A DNA stretch of 64,000 nucleotides from contig LJIA01000001.1 of the NCBI GenBank assembly GCA_001295775.1, positions 1-64,000 of the forward strand, given 5' to 3'. The translations under genes and the position numbers were made by a program. Positions 34,664 through 44,449 of this stretch are shown here, in pieces (positions within the stretch are counted from its first letter, which is position 1; each line of letters starts with the position of its first letter). Under the pieces are notes generated by a model. That model saw only the letters and a program-made list of their open reading frames with translations. It was not told the DNA's origin and ran no database searches. This DNA comes from a beta proteobacterium AAP99 (GTDB lineage: Bacteria; Pseudomonadota; Gammaproteobacteria; Burkholderiales; Burkholderiaceae_C).

Positions 34664-35627
34664 GAGAAAAGCGCAGAAAGCGATCGGGTTCTGGGAGGAG
34701 CGGGGGATTGCGGTCACGCCGCGGCGCAGACTGACTGCCCGCCGCGCATTGCCGCAGCAGTTCCGCCGCGCAAGACTTCTGATTTTAGGCTGCGGGGATG
34801 TGGGCCTTCGCGTCAGCCAGATCATGATCGGGCGCCTGCAGGTCGTCGGCACCGGCCGCTCGCCGCGGACTTTCGATTCGCGGCCCGCGGGTCTGCGCTG
34901 GGCCGCCCTGGATCTCGACGCGCCCCTGGATCGGCGGCGCAATGTCGCAGCGCTTGCACCCTGGTGTATCTATCTCGCCCCGCCACCGAATGAGGGCGAG
35001 GGCGATCCGCGCCTCAAGCGCTTTCTGGCCCGCTTTGGCGGGACGCGGCTGGCCTATGTGTCCACCAGCGGGGTGTACGGCGACTGCGGCGGCGCGAAGT
35101 TTGACGAGACCCGACCGGTGCGGCCGGAGTCCGCGCGTGGCAAGCGGCGTGTTGCGGCTGAGCGCCTGCTGCGCGAGCGGACGCGGCGCGGTGGCCTTGC
35201 CTCAAGCATCCTGCGCGCACCTGGCATCTACGGCGCCAATCGCCTGCCCATCGAGCGGCTGGAGAAGGGCACGCCTGCGCTGCAAGCTGCGGACGATGTG
35301 TTCACCAATCACATCCACGCCGACGATCTGGCGCGTCTGTGTGTTGCCGCGCTGTTCCGCGCGCGTGGCGGGCGCGTGTTTCACGCCAGTGATGACAGCG
35401 AGATGAAGATGGGGGACTACTTCGACCTGGTGGCCGAGGTGTTCGATTTGCCGCAGGCCCCGAGACTGCCGGTGGCCGAGCTGCGCGCGCAGGTCTCGCC
35501 TGCGCTGTGGAGCTTCATGCGTGAAAGTCGCAGGCTGGACAACAGCCGCATCAAGCATGAGCTGGGCGTCGCGCTGCGCTATCCGACCGTCCAGTCAGGC
35601 GTGCTTGCGGCGCGTCGAGAGATTTAA
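34662..35627 (+). CDS. NAD-dependent epimerase/dehydratase-like (SDR) protein
   Basis: A YeeZ-like extended SDR. The Rossmann motif is LLILGCGDVGLRVSQ, followed by AYVSTSGVYGDCGGAKFDE, RGKRRVAAERLLRE and SILRAPGIYGANRLPIERL. The active-site Tyr-x-x-x-Lys is not clearly present, so it may bind NAD without classical dehydrogenase chemistry. ATG at 34662 overlaps the start of the divergent reductase gene, which is awkward; TTG at 34749 is a shorter alternative that leaves an 85-base promoter gap and begins just before the Rossmann strand. I am unsure which is used. Confidence 0.8.
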   Translation: MRKAQKAIGFWEERGIAVTPRRRLTARRALPQQFRRARLLILGCGDVGLRVSQIMIGRLQVVGTGRSPRTFDSRPAGLRWAALDLDAPLDRRRNVAALAPWCIYLAPPPNEGEGDPRLKRFLARFGGTRLAYVSTSGVYGDCGGAKFDETRPVRPESARGKRRVAAERLLRERTRRGGLASSILRAPGIYGANRLPIERLEKGTPALQAADDVFTNHIHADDLARLCVAALFRARGGRVFHASDDSEMKMGDYFDLVAEVFDLPQAPRLPVAELRAQVSPALWSFMRESRRLDNSRIKHELGVALRYPTVQSGVLAARREI

Positions 35628-35670
35628 AAAACGGCCATCATGTAGAAGTAGACGGATCGCTTCGAGAATG

Positions 35671-35691
35671 TCTACTGGCAAGCGGAAAGCC
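35671..35691 (+). repeat. Dispersed extragenic repeat, copy D (partial)
   Basis: The segment has CTGGCAAGCGGAAAGCC, matching the right half of copies A and E. The left half is not preserved. It lies between the convergent SDR and chemoreceptor genes. Confidence 0.5.
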
Positions 35692-35730
35692 GAACTGTGC
35701 CAATCCGAATAGATTCGTTTTCGGACACAT

Positions 35731-37308
35731 TCAGGATGCTACTGCCTGCACGCGAAACACGCTGACGGCTTGTGCCAAGCCGTGTGCCTGATCCTTCAGG
35801 CTCTCCGCAGCGGCAGCGGATTGCTCCACCAGTGCGGCGTTCTGCTGGGTCATCTGGTCGAGCTGGCCCACGGCCTGATTGACCTGGCCGATGCCCGAGG
35901 CCTGCTCGGTGGTGGATGCCGTGATCTCACCGATCATGTCCGTCACACGCTGCACGCTGGCGACGATCTCGGCCATGGTGGCGCCGGCCTGCTCGACGAG
36001 CTGACTGCCGGTCTCGACCTTCTCGGCGCTGGCGCCGATCAGGGTCTTGATCTCCTTGGCGGCTTCGGCACTGCGGCCGGCCAGATTGCGCACTTCACTG
36101 GCCACGACGGCAAAGCCGCGGCCCTGCTCGCCGGCGCGGGCGGCTTCGACCGATGCATTCAATGCAAGGATGTTGGTCTGGAAGGCGATGCCGTCGATCA
36201 CGCCGATGATCTCGCTGATCTTGCGGCTGGCGCTGCTGATGTCGCTCATGGTGTGCACGACCTTGCCGACCACGTCACCACCCTGCTGGGCCACAGAAGA
36301 CGCGCTGGCGGCCAGCTGGCTGGCGGTGCGGGCGGCTTCGGCGTTCTGGTTGACGGTCTGGGACAGCTGGGCCATGGAGGCGGCGGTCTCCTGCAGGTTG
36401 CTGGCGGTCTGTTCGGTGCGGCCGGAGAGGTCCTGGTTGCCGGTGGCGACTTCGGCGCTGGCGGTGGTGATCGCATCTGCGCTGGTGCGCACGCGCTGAA
36501 CCACAGCGGTCAGGGACTCGGTCATGTCGTCCATCGCGCGCTGCAGCACCGCGATCTCATCGTTCTGCGTGGTCCTCAGGCGCAGGGTCAGGTCGCCGCT
36601 CGCCACAGCCTGCGCGTGTTCCGTGCTGCGTGCCAGGGGGCGGGTGATCGAGCGGATGGTGACCAGCGCCAGGCCAATGGCCAGCACGCAGGTCAGTGCT
36701 GTGACGACGATCATGGCCACGACTGCGACGCGCACTGAGGAGGAGATGCTGGTACGCGTGGTGGCCGTAGCAGCCTCCATGCGCTTGGAGGCCTCGCTCA
36801 GCCAAGCATCGATCGCGCGGATGGGTGCCTTGTGCATGTCCATCATCGTGTTGGCCATGCCGGCGTCCTTGATCGTGTCGCCCTCAATCTGCTTGTAGAT
36901 CTCGTTGAATCCCTTTGCATAGGCATCCAGCGAGCCGGCGATCTTGTCGAGTTCCGCGAGCTGAGCCGCCTCGCGCGTGCTGGCCTTGACGGTCTTGAGG
37001 GTGTCGTGCGCCTTGGCGAGTTCGCCGTCCCACTTCTTCTTGTAGTTGGCCAGTTCGACCGGATTGAAGTTGTGGATGTTGATGAAGCTGTCCTTCTCGA
37101 AGCGGCGCAGGTTGCCCACCGCCTGCTGGAAGTCGCCCATGGCCGAGCGCGCGGCATAGTCCGACTCGATGAAGTCCTTGCCCGCCGCGTAGACCGTCCA
37201 CATCGCGCCGGCGCCAGCCGCGCCCATGCCAAGCACTGCGGCCACCGTCAGTGCTGCAAAAGCCCAGAGCCGTACCCCAATGGTGAAGCGCCGTACGAAA
37301 TTGATCAT
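35731..37308 (-). CDS. Methyl-accepting chemotaxis protein
   Basis: A 525-aa chemoreceptor. A first transmembrane helix ([21 protein letters not shown]) is followed by a roughly 150-residue helical periplasmic sensor of the four-helix-bundle type, a second helix ([22 protein letters not shown]), a HAMP segment ([21 protein letters not shown]) and the cytoplasmic coiled coil. The hairpin tip is [20 protein letters not shown] then [14 protein letters not shown], the universal CheA/CheW contact. No chemotaxis genes are adjacent. I use ATG at 37308. The attractant is unknown. Confidence 0.93.
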   Translation of the reverse strand: MINFVRRFTIGVRLWAFAALTVAAVLGMGAAGAGAMWTVYAAGKDFIESDYAARSAMGDFQQAVGNLRRFEKDSFINIHNFNPVELANYKKKWDGELAKAHDTLKTVKASTREAAQLAELDKIAGSLDAYAKGFNEIYKQIEGDTIKDAGMANTMMDMHKAPIRAIDAWLSEASKRMEAATATTRTSISSSVRVAVVAMIVVTALTCVLAIGLALVTIRSITRPLARSTEHAQAVASGDLTLRLRTTQNDEIAVLQRAMDDMTESLTAVVQRVRTSADAITTASAEVATGNQDLSGRTEQTASNLQETAASMAQLSQTVNQNAEAARTASQLAASASSVAQQGGDVVGKVVHTMSDISSASRKISEIIGVIDGIAFQTNILALNASVEAARAGEQGRGFAVVASEVRNLAGRSAEAAKEIKTLIGASAEKVETGSQLVEQAGATMAEIVASVQRVTDMIGEITASTTEQASGIGQVNQAVGQLDQMTQQNAALVEQSAAAAESLKDQAHGLAQAVSVFRVQAVAS

Positions 37309-37496
37309 GAATGTGCTCGCAAGAAGGGGGCGTACGCAGTGGCGGACGCCATGCACACCCGTTGTACGCACCCGTTTTCAGTAGCCTAAAGTGCCTGCGC
37401 AACGCTGCTTCAGACGAAAAGCGCCGGAAACACCGACCAGTTCGGTCCGCGGATCAAGCCACGGCGGGGCAATCAGCGCGGCGCAGTCGGCCCGGC

Positions 37497-38444
37497 TCAG
37501 GGTGTGAAGATCACGGGCAGTGCGGTACGTTGATTGAGCAGATCGCTGGTCTGGAAGAGTTCGGCCACCCATTCCACGAATGCACGCACCTTGGCGGACA
37601 GGTGTCGGCTCTGCGGATACATGACGAACAGGGGGGTCGGCGTGGGCTCGTAGCTGGGCAGCACGAGTTCCAGCTCGCCGGTGGCCAGACGCTGCTGCAC
37701 CATGAAGGTGGGCGCCTCAAGAATGCCCATCCCGGCCAGGCCCGCGGCGAAGTAGGCGTCGCCGTCGTTCACGCTGAAGCGCTTGGGCATGTCGATGTTG
37801 TGCGTTTCGCCGCTGTCATCAACGTAGTCGTGCTCCATGATGCGGCCCGTGCGGCTGGAGAAGTAGTGCACTGCGCGGTGGCGGCTGAGTTCCTCCAGCG
37901 TGCCGGGGCGACCATGCCGGTCCAGGTAGCCGCGGCTCGCGCAGCGCACGAATCGCAACTCGCCGATGCGCCGTGCGATCAGGGTGGAGTCCGCCTGGCT
38001 GCCGCCGCGCACCACGCAGTCCACGCCTTCCTCCAGCAGGTCCACGGGCCGGTCGCTGGTGCCCACCTGCAGCTCCAGATCCGGGTAGCGGTCCATGAAG
38101 TCGGGTAGGGCAGGAATGATGATCCAGCGCGAGAGGATGCCCGGCAGATCGATGCGCAGCTTGCCGCGCGGCGCGGCGGTGGCTTGGCGCAGGCTGGCCT
38201 CGGTGTCCTCGATCTCCGCCAGGATGCGTACCACCCGTTCGTAATAGGCCGCGCCGTCCGGCGTCACGCTCACGTGGCGCGTGGTGCGGTTGAGCAGGCG
38301 CACGCCGAGTTCGGCTTCGAGATTGGCCAGCGCGGTGGAAACGTTGGCCTTGGCGATGTTCAGGGACTGCGCCGCGCGGGTGAAGCTCTGGAGCTCGACC
38401 ACGCGGGCGAACAGGCGCATGGCGTGCAGACGGTCGATGGCCAC
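37497..38444 (-). CDS. LysR family regulator of the divergent efflux operon
   Basis: A 315-aa LysR-type regulator. The winged HTH is at residues 5-65 (AMRLFARVVELQSFTRAAQSL, then AKANVSTALANLEAELGVRLL) and the effector domain starts near residue 90 (APRGKLRIDLPGILSRW). I use GTG at 38444, with GAGGA six bases upstream; an upstream start adds seven residues without support. It is divergent from a five-gene efflux operon, the standard arrangement for LysR control, and a palindrome lies between them. The inducer is unknown. Confidence 0.92.
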   Translation of the reverse strand: MAIDRLHAMRLFARVVELQSFTRAAQSLNIAKANVSTALANLEAELGVRLLNRTTRHVSVTPDGAAYYERVVRILAEIEDTEASLRQATAAPRGKLRIDLPGILSRWIIIPALPDFMDRYPDLELQVGTSDRPVDLLEEGVDCVVRGGSQADSTLIARRIGELRFVRCASRGYLDRHGRPGTLEELSRHRAVHYFSSRTGRIMEHDYVDDSGETHNIDMPKRFSVNDGDAYFAAGLAGMGILEAPTFMVQQRLATGELELVLPSYEPTPTPLFVMYPQSRHLSAKVRAFVEWVAELFQTSDLLNQRTALPVIFTP

Positions 38445-38501
38445 AGTGAATCCTCGAAGAATCAATGACTTGGCGCGGTTGATGCGCTGGGTATCGGCTT
38501 A

Positions 38502-38522
38502 TTGTTCCATAAATAAGAACAA
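38502..38522. promoter_or_regulatory. Likely LysR operator of the efflux operon
   Basis: TTGTTC and GAACAA form a perfect inverted repeat around a 9-base AT-rich centre, 58 bases before the LysR start and 147 bases before the first gene of the efflux operon. It fits the T-N11-A form of LysR boxes. It is the most AT-rich spot in the region, so it may overlap promoter elements. Confidence 0.65.
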
Positions 38523-38668
38523 AAAAATCAGAAAACATCCGTTTATCTATTTCGGTTGAACACCCAGAATTCGGTCCATCGCAGCGCGAGCCGCACGGCA
38601 AATCCTCTCCTCCTCCACAACCCCAGCCGGCCGCAGCACGCACAACAACACGCAAAGGACGCCTCAGC

Positions 38669-38911
38669 ATGAACACCACCGCCAACACCCGCATCCCCGC
38701 GGAGCGCGACATCCTCATGGCCCGCAACCTGATCGTCGGCCTGGTGGCCGTCAGCGCCATGGCCTTTGGCGTGATTGCCAAGAACCCGCCGGCCGAGCAC
38801 GCCAGCCCGATCGTGCGCGCTGCGCTGGACCTTGCCGCTGAAACCCGCGCTGCGGATCCCGCCGTGCCCAGCCAGCAGAGCGTGGCGCGCATCAACAGCG
38901 TCACCGCCTGA
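38669..38911 (+). CDS. Small single-pass membrane protein, first gene of the efflux operon
   Basis: An 80-aa protein (MNTTANTRIPAERDILMARN start) with one hydrophobic segment (LIVGLVAVSAMAFGVIA, residues 21-37) and a polar Ala-rich tail. I do not recognise a family. It is 44 bp upstream of the hydrolase-like gene and has the same direction as the RND genes, so it is probably part of the operon. It could be a small membrane accessory protein, or a leader gene without function. Confidence 0.6.
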   Translation: MNTTANTRIPAERDILMARNLIVGLVAVSAMAFGVIAKNPPAEHASPIVRAALDLAAETRAADPAVPSQQSVARINSVTA

Positions 38912-38955
38912 GCCCCTGCCGATCCAATCACTGGCGCACGGAGCGGAGCACGAGC

Positions 38956-39783
38956 ATGGTCCAAGTCGAACACCTCACCATCAGCGGGTTGCCGCTGCTG
39001 CGTGTCGGGCCGCAGAAGGTTTCGGCGAGCACGCCCGTCCTGCTCTGGCTGCATGCAGGCAAGTTCACCGACGGCTGCGCCGTGGAGGCGCTCCCCCTGG
39101 CCCAGGCGCTGGCCGACGACGCCGTGCTGCTGCTCCCGGACTACCCGCTGGCGCCTGCCAAGCCCTTTCCCGCCGCGCTGGACGCCAGTTTTGCGCTCTT
39201 GAAGTGGGTGCTGGACGGAGCGAAGACGCGCAAGGTCTTCGTCGGCGGTGAGCGGGCCGGCGGCAACCTGGCCGCAGCGCTCGCCTTGCGCGCCCGTGAC
39301 GAAGGCCTGAAGGGCCTCGCCGGCCAGATCCTCCTGGCACCGCTGCTGGACCCCAGCCAGAACACGGACTCCATGCGCGCCGCCACCGGTTGCCCCTGCG
39401 CCCAGGCCTGGCGTGAGTACCTGCCCAGGCGCGCCGACAGCCTGCACCCCTACGCCGCGCCGCTGGTGGCGTCGCGCCTTGCCGGTCTGGTTCCTGCGCT
39501 GGTGCTGACCGGCGAGCAGGACCCCGCTCGCGATGAGGCCGAGCAGTACGCCGCACGGCTGCTGACCCACGGCGTGCCCACGCAGGTGCTGCGTCTGCAC
39601 ACCGATGACACGCCTGTGGTCAGCGCCAGCAACGCCACCACCGACGCGGTGCTGCACGTGATCCGCAACTTCATCGGTCAACAGGCCGCACAGACCAGGC
39701 CTGCCGCGCGCAGACCTGCACGACGCGCCGCGAAGAGCGCCGAACAACCGAATCAAGCCGCTGTACCTCTCCTCCAGAACTAA
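38956..39783 (+). CDS. Alpha/beta hydrolase-fold pseudoenzyme
   Basis: A 275-aa protein of the hormone-sensitive-lipase branch of alpha/beta hydrolases. The fold marks are visible (VLLWLHAGKF, LLLPDYPLAPAKPFP, FVGGERAGGNLAAALA, LVLTGEQDPARDEAE). Three key sites are altered: the oxyanion HGGG is HAGK (33-36); the nucleophile elbow GDSAGG is GERAGG, putting Arg100 where the catalytic Ser should be; and the late His region reads LHTDDTP instead of HGF. It is probably inactive as an esterase. A basic, Arg-rich tail follows. It lies inside the efflux operon, 45 bp before the adaptor gene. Confidence 0.8.
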   Translation: MVQVEHLTISGLPLLRVGPQKVSASTPVLLWLHAGKFTDGCAVEALPLAQALADDAVLLLPDYPLAPAKPFPAALDASFALLKWVLDGAKTRKVFVGGERAGGNLAAALALRARDEGLKGLAGQILLAPLLDPSQNTDSMRAATGCPCAQAWREYLPRRADSLHPYAAPLVASRLAGLVPALVLTGEQDPARDEAEQYAARLLTHGVPTQVLRLHTDDTPVVSASNATTDAVLHVIRNFIGQQAAQTRPAARRPARRAAKSAEQPNQAAVPLLQN

Positions 39784-39828
39784 GTCAGTCAGCTCTTCAG
39801 AACATCCGCAACCACTCGGAGCCACAAC

Positions 39829-41079
39829 ATGAACTTCCTCTCCTCCTTTGCAAGCAGCAAGACGCGTGTCGCACTGGCCGTGGCCGTCGCCCTGGGCGCC
39901 GCCACGGTCATCGGCCTGACCGTCCGCCAGCAACCGGCGCAGGCGCAAGCCGCGGCGGTTCAGCAGGCGCCGGCCGTGAGCGTGGCCACCGTGGCCGCGC
40001 GCAATGTGACCCTCTTTGATGAATTCAGCGGCCGCGTGGAAGCGGTCGAGCGTGTCGAGATCCGCCCCCGCGTGTCCGGCACGATCGAGCGCGTCCACTT
40101 TGCCGAAGGCCAGCTGGTCAAGAAGGGCGACGTGCTCTTCACCATCGACCCGCGCCCCTTCGAAGCAGAAGTGCTGCGCGCCCAGGCCAATCTGCAGGCC
40201 GAGCGCGCCCGTGGCGAGCTGGCCCGCACACAGTACGAGCGCTCGCGCCGCCTGCTGGCCGAACAGGCCGTCTCGCAGCGCGAGTTTGATGAGCGCGAGC
40301 AGGGTTGGCGCGCCGCGCAGGCAGGCGAAGCACAAGCCGCCGCCGGTCTGCGTGCTGCGCTGCTCAATCTGGAGTACGCCAGCGTGCGTGCGCCGGTGAG
40401 CGGCCGCGTCTCGCGCGCCGAGATCACCACCGGCAACCTCGTGGCTCCCGGCCCGCAAGTGCTCACCACCGTGGTCAGCGTCTCGCCCATGTACGTGAAC
40501 TTCGACATGGATGAACGCACCTATGTGCGCTACGCCGGGCAGGGCGCCCGCGGCAACCAGGGCGTGGCGGCCATTCCGGTCAAGATGGGCCTGATCCATG
40601 AAGGCGACTACCCGCGCGAGGGCAAGGTGCAATCCGTGGACAATCGCCTCGATGCGCAGAGCGGCACCATCCGCGTGCGCGCCGTATTCGACAACGCCGA
40701 CGGCAAGCTCACCCCGGGCATGCTGGCCCGCGTCATGCTCGGTGGCGGCGGTGAGCAAAGCGCCGTGCTGATCAATGACCGCGCCATCGGCACCGACCAG
40801 GCCAAGCGCTTCGTGCTGGTGGTGGGCGCCGACAACAAGCTGGAGTACCGCGAAGTGCAGCCCGGCCAGCTCTCCGGCGGCCTGCGCGTGGTCACCGCCG
40901 GTCTGAAGGATGGCGAGAAGATCGTCGTCGGCGGACTGCAGCGGGTGCGCCCCGGCATGGTGGTCGCGCCGCAACCGGTCGCCATGGACGCCAAGCCCGA
41001 GGTCATCCGCGCGGCAGAGCGCGCGGAACAGACCAAGGCCGCTGAAGCCAAACCCATCGCATCAGACAGCCGGGGCTGA
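39829..41079 (+). CDS. RND efflux periplasmic adaptor (MexE type)
   Basis: A 416-aa membrane-fusion protein that links the RND pump with the outer-membrane channel. After an N-terminal membrane anchor or signal (VALAVAVALGAATVIGLTV) come the lipoyl half-motif VEIRPRVSGTIERVHFAEGQLVKKGD, a coiled-coil hairpin (about 95-165), the second lipoyl half YASVRAPVSGRVSRAEITTGNLV and the beta-barrel part with DNRLDAQSGTIRVRAVFDN. Length and motifs fit MexE/AcrA. Downstream are the pump and channel, giving a complete tripartite system. Confidence 0.93.
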   Translation: MNFLSSFASSKTRVALAVAVALGAATVIGLTVRQQPAQAQAAAVQQAPAVSVATVAARNVTLFDEFSGRVEAVERVEIRPRVSGTIERVHFAEGQLVKKGDVLFTIDPRPFEAEVLRAQANLQAERARGELARTQYERSRRLLAEQAVSQREFDEREQGWRAAQAGEAQAAAGLRAALLNLEYASVRAPVSGRVSRAEITTGNLVAPGPQVLTTVVSVSPMYVNFDMDERTYVRYAGQGARGNQGVAAIPVKMGLIHEGDYPREGKVQSVDNRLDAQSGTIRVRAVFDNADGKLTPGMLARVMLGGGGEQSAVLINDRAIGTDQAKRFVLVVGADNKLEYREVQPGQLSGGLRVVTAGLKDGEKIVVGGLQRVRPGMVVAPQPVAMDAKPEVIRAAERAEQTKAAEAKPIASDSRG

Positions 41080-41197
41080 TCCGCCCCGCGGCATCCCCAA
41101 AGCCTCCGAACCCCCTCTCGACTGAACCCAGCCGGCCCGGATTCCGGGCAGGCCAGGGCGATGCCGTCCCTAGCGAATCGCACCCAGGGAGAAGATC

Positions 41198-44100
41198 ATG
41201 AATTTTTCCAAGTTCTTTGTGGACCGGCCGATCTTCGCGGCCATGTTGTCCCTGCTCATTCTCATCGGCGGCCTGCTGTCCATCCGCGCGCTGCCTATCT
41301 CCGAGTACCCCGAAGTCGTGCCGCCCTCCGTGGTGGTCCGCGCGCAATACCCAGGCGCCAACCCCCAGGCCATCGCAGAGTCGGTGGCCACGCCCATTGA
41401 AGAAGCCGTCAATGGCGTGGAGAACATGCTGTACATGAACAGCCAGGCCACCACCGACGGCCTGCTCACGCTCACCGTCACCTTCAAGCTCGGCACCGAC
41501 CCGGATCTGGCTACGCAGCTCGTGCAGAACCGCGTGAACCAGGCCAGCGCCCGCCTGCCCGAGGAAGTGCGCCGCCTGGGCGTGACCGTGGTCAAGAGCA
41601 GCCCGGACCTCACGATGGTCGTGCACCTGCGCTCGCCCAATGACCGTTACGACATGGTCTATCTGCGCAACTACGCGCTGATGAACGTGAAGGACCGCCT
41701 GGCGCGCATCGAGGGCGTGGGCCAGGTGCAGATGTTTGGTGCCGGCGACTATTCCATGCGCGTCTGGCTTGACCCGCAGAAGGTCGCCGAGCGCAACCTG
41801 ACCGCCAGCGACATCATCAATGCGATCCGCGAGCAGAACGTTCAGGTGGCCGCCGGTGTGGTGGGTGCATCGCCTGCCCCGGCCGGGACGGATTACCAAC
41901 TGAGCATCAACGCCCAGGGTCGTCTGAACACGCCGGAACAGTTCGGCAACATCATCATCCGTGTGGGCAGCGACGGTGCCGTCACGCGCCTGAGTGAAGT
42001 TGCGCGCATCGAGATGGGGGCCGCGGACTACGCCCTGCGCAGCCTGCTGGACAACAAGCCGGCTGTGGCCCTGCCGATATTCCAGGCGCCGGGCAGCAAC
42101 GCACTGGCCATCTCGGACAACGTGCGCAAGACCATGGCCGCGCTGCAGAAGGACATGCCCGAAGGCGTGGAGTACAGCATCGTCTATGACCCCACGCAGT
42201 TCGTACGTGCCTCCATCGACAGCGTGGTGAAGACCCTGCTGGAAGCCGTGGCCCTGGTGGTGCTGGTCGTGATCCTGTTCCTGCAGACCTGGCGCGCCTC
42301 GATCATCCCGCTGCTGGCTGTGCCGGTGTCCATCGTCGGCACCTTTGCCGTGCTGCTGCTGATGGGCTTCTCGATCAACGCGCTGTCGCTCTTCGGTCTG
42401 GTGCTGGCGATCGGAATCGTGGTGGATGACGCGATCGTGGTGGTGGAGAACGTCGAGCGCAACATCGAAGCCGGGCTTGCACCGCGCGAGGCCACACTCA
42501 AGGCCATGAAGGAAGTGACCGGCCCGATCATCGCCATCGCCCTCACGCTGATCGCGGTGTTTGTGCCCCTGGCCTTCGTCAGCGGCCTCACCGGCCAGTT
42601 CTACAAGCAGTTCGCACTGACCATCGCCATCTCCACGGTGATCTCAGCCATCAACTCGCTGACCCTCTCGCCCGCACTGGCCGCATTGCTGCTCAAGGGT
42701 CATCACGATCCGAAGGACGGGCTCACGCGTGTGATGGATCGCGTGCTAGGCGGCTTCTTCGCCCGCTTCAACAAGCTGTTCAACCGCGGCTCGGCCGCTT
42801 ATGGCAACGGCGTGACGCGCATCGTCGCTCGCAAGGGCATCATGTTCGGCTTCTTCGCGCTGCTGCTCGTAGCCACGGTCGGCATCTTCAACAAGGTGCC
42901 CGGCGGCTTTGTGCCGGCGCAGGACAAGCAGTACCTCGTGAGCTTTGCCCAGTTGCCGGATGGTGCCACCCTGGACCGCACCGAAGACGTGATCCGCCGC
43001 ATGAGCGACATCGCTCTGAAGACCCCCGGGGTGGAAAGCGCTGTGGCCTTCCCTGGTCTGTCGATCAACGGCTTTACCAACGCACCCAACGCCGGCATCG
43101 TGTTCGTGACGCTCAAGCCCTTTGCCGAGCGCAAGAGCAAGGAGCTGTCCGGCTTTGCGATCGCCGGTCAGCTGAACCAGAAGTTCGCCGGCATTGAAGA
43201 CGCCTTCATGGCGGTGTTTCCGCCCCCGCCGGTGCAGGGCCTGGGCACGGTGGGCGGCTTCAAGCTGCAGATCCAGGACCGCGCTGGTCTGGGCAATGAG
43301 GTACTGAACGAAGCCGTGATGGCCTTCATGAAGAAGGCACAGACCACGCCCGAAGTCGCCGGCCTGTTCACCAGCTTCAACATCAACTCGCCCAACCTGC
43401 ATGCCGAGGTGGACCGCACCCGCGCCAAGCAGCTCGGCGTACGCGTGACCGATGTGTTCGACACCATGCAGGTCTATCTGGGCAGCGCCTACGTGAACGA
43501 CTTCAACCAGTTCGGCCGCACCTTCCAGGTGCGCGTGCAGGCCGATGCCGCCTTCCGCGCCAACGCAGACGCCATCGGTCAACTCAAGACCCGCAATGAC
43601 CGCGGCGAGATGGTGCCCCTGTCCAGCGTGCTGAAGGTCAGCCAGAGCTACGGTCCGGACCGCGCCATGCGCTACAACGCCTTCCCCGCGGCCGACATCA
43701 CCGGTGGCCCGGCCCCCGGCTTCTCCTCGGGTGAAGCGCAGGCCGCCATCGAGCGGATTGCCGCCGAGACCCTGCCCAAGGGTGTGGGCTTCGAGTGGAC
43801 CGAGCTGACCTATCAGGAGAAGCTCGCGGGCAACACCATGATCTGGATCTTCCCGCTGGCCATGCTGCTGGTGTTCATGGTGCTGGCTGCGCAATACGAG
43901 AGCCTCACGCTGCCGATCGCCATCCTGCTGATCGTGCCCACCAGCATCCTCTCGGCCCTGACCGGCGTCTGGCTGGCCGGCCTGGACGGCGTCGGCGGGG
44001 ACAACAACGTGTTCACGCAGATCGCGCTGTTTGTGTTGATCGGCCTGGCCGCCAAGAACTCGATCCTGATCGTGGAGTTCGCCCGCGAGCTGGAGCATCA

Positions 44101-44422
44101 GGGCCGCAGCATCGCGCATGCCGCCATCGAAGCCAGCAAGCTGCGCCTGCGCCCGATCCTGATGACGTCGATCGCCTTCATCGCCGGTGTGGTGCCGCTG
44201 GTCCTGTCCACCGGGGCTGGCAGCGAGATGCGCAGCGCCATGGGTGTGGCCGTGTTCTCCGGAATGATCGGCGTGACCCTCTTTGGCCTGATGCTGACCC
44301 CCGTGTTCTACGTGGCCCTTCGCACCCTGGCCGAACGCATCAGCCGCAAGCCGGCTGTGGTCCACGGCGCGGGCGCCGACGCGCGCCCCCTGCCGGCGGC
44401 ACAGCGCGGCCACGTTGAATGA
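41198..44422 (+). CDS. RND efflux pump (MexF/AcrB type)
   Basis: A 1074-aa proton-driven HAE1-type pump. The N-terminus MNFSKFFVDRPIFAAMLSLL, the proton-relay helix with GIVVDDAIVVVENVERNIE (the Asp-Asp pair), and GLAAKNSILIVEFARELEHQG in the last helices are all intact, with two large periplasmic loops. It should export hydrophobic drugs or solvents through the adaptor and the outer-membrane factor encoded around it. AGGGAGAAG precedes the ATG. Specificity cannot be read; MexF-like pumps often take chloramphenicol and quinolones. Confidence 0.95.
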   Translation: MNFSKFFVDRPIFAAMLSLLILIGGLLSIRALPISEYPEVVPPSVVVRAQYPGANPQAIAESVATPIEEAVNGVENMLYMNSQATTDGLLTLTVTFKLGTDPDLATQLVQNRVNQASARLPEEVRRLGVTVVKSSPDLTMVVHLRSPNDRYDMVYLRNYALMNVKDRLARIEGVGQVQMFGAGDYSMRVWLDPQKVAERNLTASDIINAIREQNVQVAAGVVGASPAPAGTDYQLSINAQGRLNTPEQFGNIIIRVGSDGAVTRLSEVARIEMGAADYALRSLLDNKPAVALPIFQAPGSNALAISDNVRKTMAALQKDMPEGVEYSIVYDPTQFVRASIDSVVKTLLEAVALVVLVVILFLQTWRASIIPLLAVPVSIVGTFAVLLLMGFSINALSLFGLVLAIGIVVDDAIVVVENVERNIEAGLAPREATLKAMKEVTGPIIAIALTLIAVFVPLAFVSGLTGQFYKQFALTIAISTVISAINSLTLSPALAALLLKGHHDPKDGLTRVMDRVLGGFFARFNKLFNRGSAAYGNGVTRIVARKGIMFGFFALLLVATVGIFNKVPGGFVPAQDKQYLVSFAQLPDGATLDRTEDVIRRMSDIALKTPGVESAVAFPGLSINGFTNAPNAGIVFVTLKPFAERKSKELSGFAIAGQLNQKFAGIEDAFMAVFPPPPVQGLGTVGGFKLQIQDRAGLGNEVLNEAVMAFMKKAQTTPEVAGLFTSFNINSPNLHAEVDRTRAKQLGVRVTDVFDTMQVYLGSAYVNDFNQFGRTFQVRVQADAAFRANADAIGQLKTRNDRGEMVPLSSVLKVSQSYGPDRAMRYNAFPAADITGGPAPGFSSGEAQAAIERIAAETLPKGVGFEWTELTYQEKLAGNTMIWIFPLAMLLVFMVLAAQYESLTLPIAILLIVPTSILSALTGVWLAGLDGVGGDNNVFTQIALFVLIGLAAKNSILIVEFARELEHQGRSIAHAAIEASKLRLRPILMTSIAFIAGVVPLVLSTGAGSEMRSAMGVAVFSGMIGVTLFGLMLTPVFYVALRTLAERISRKPAVVHGAGADARPLPAAQRGHVE

Positions 44423-44449
44423 GCTGAGCACAACAACAAGGAGCTCAAC

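Noticed and set aside
37819-40974. A 1051-codon minus-strand frame across the LysR, hydrolase and adaptor genes
   Set aside because: It runs through three real genes in another frame and has a shadow-like composition.
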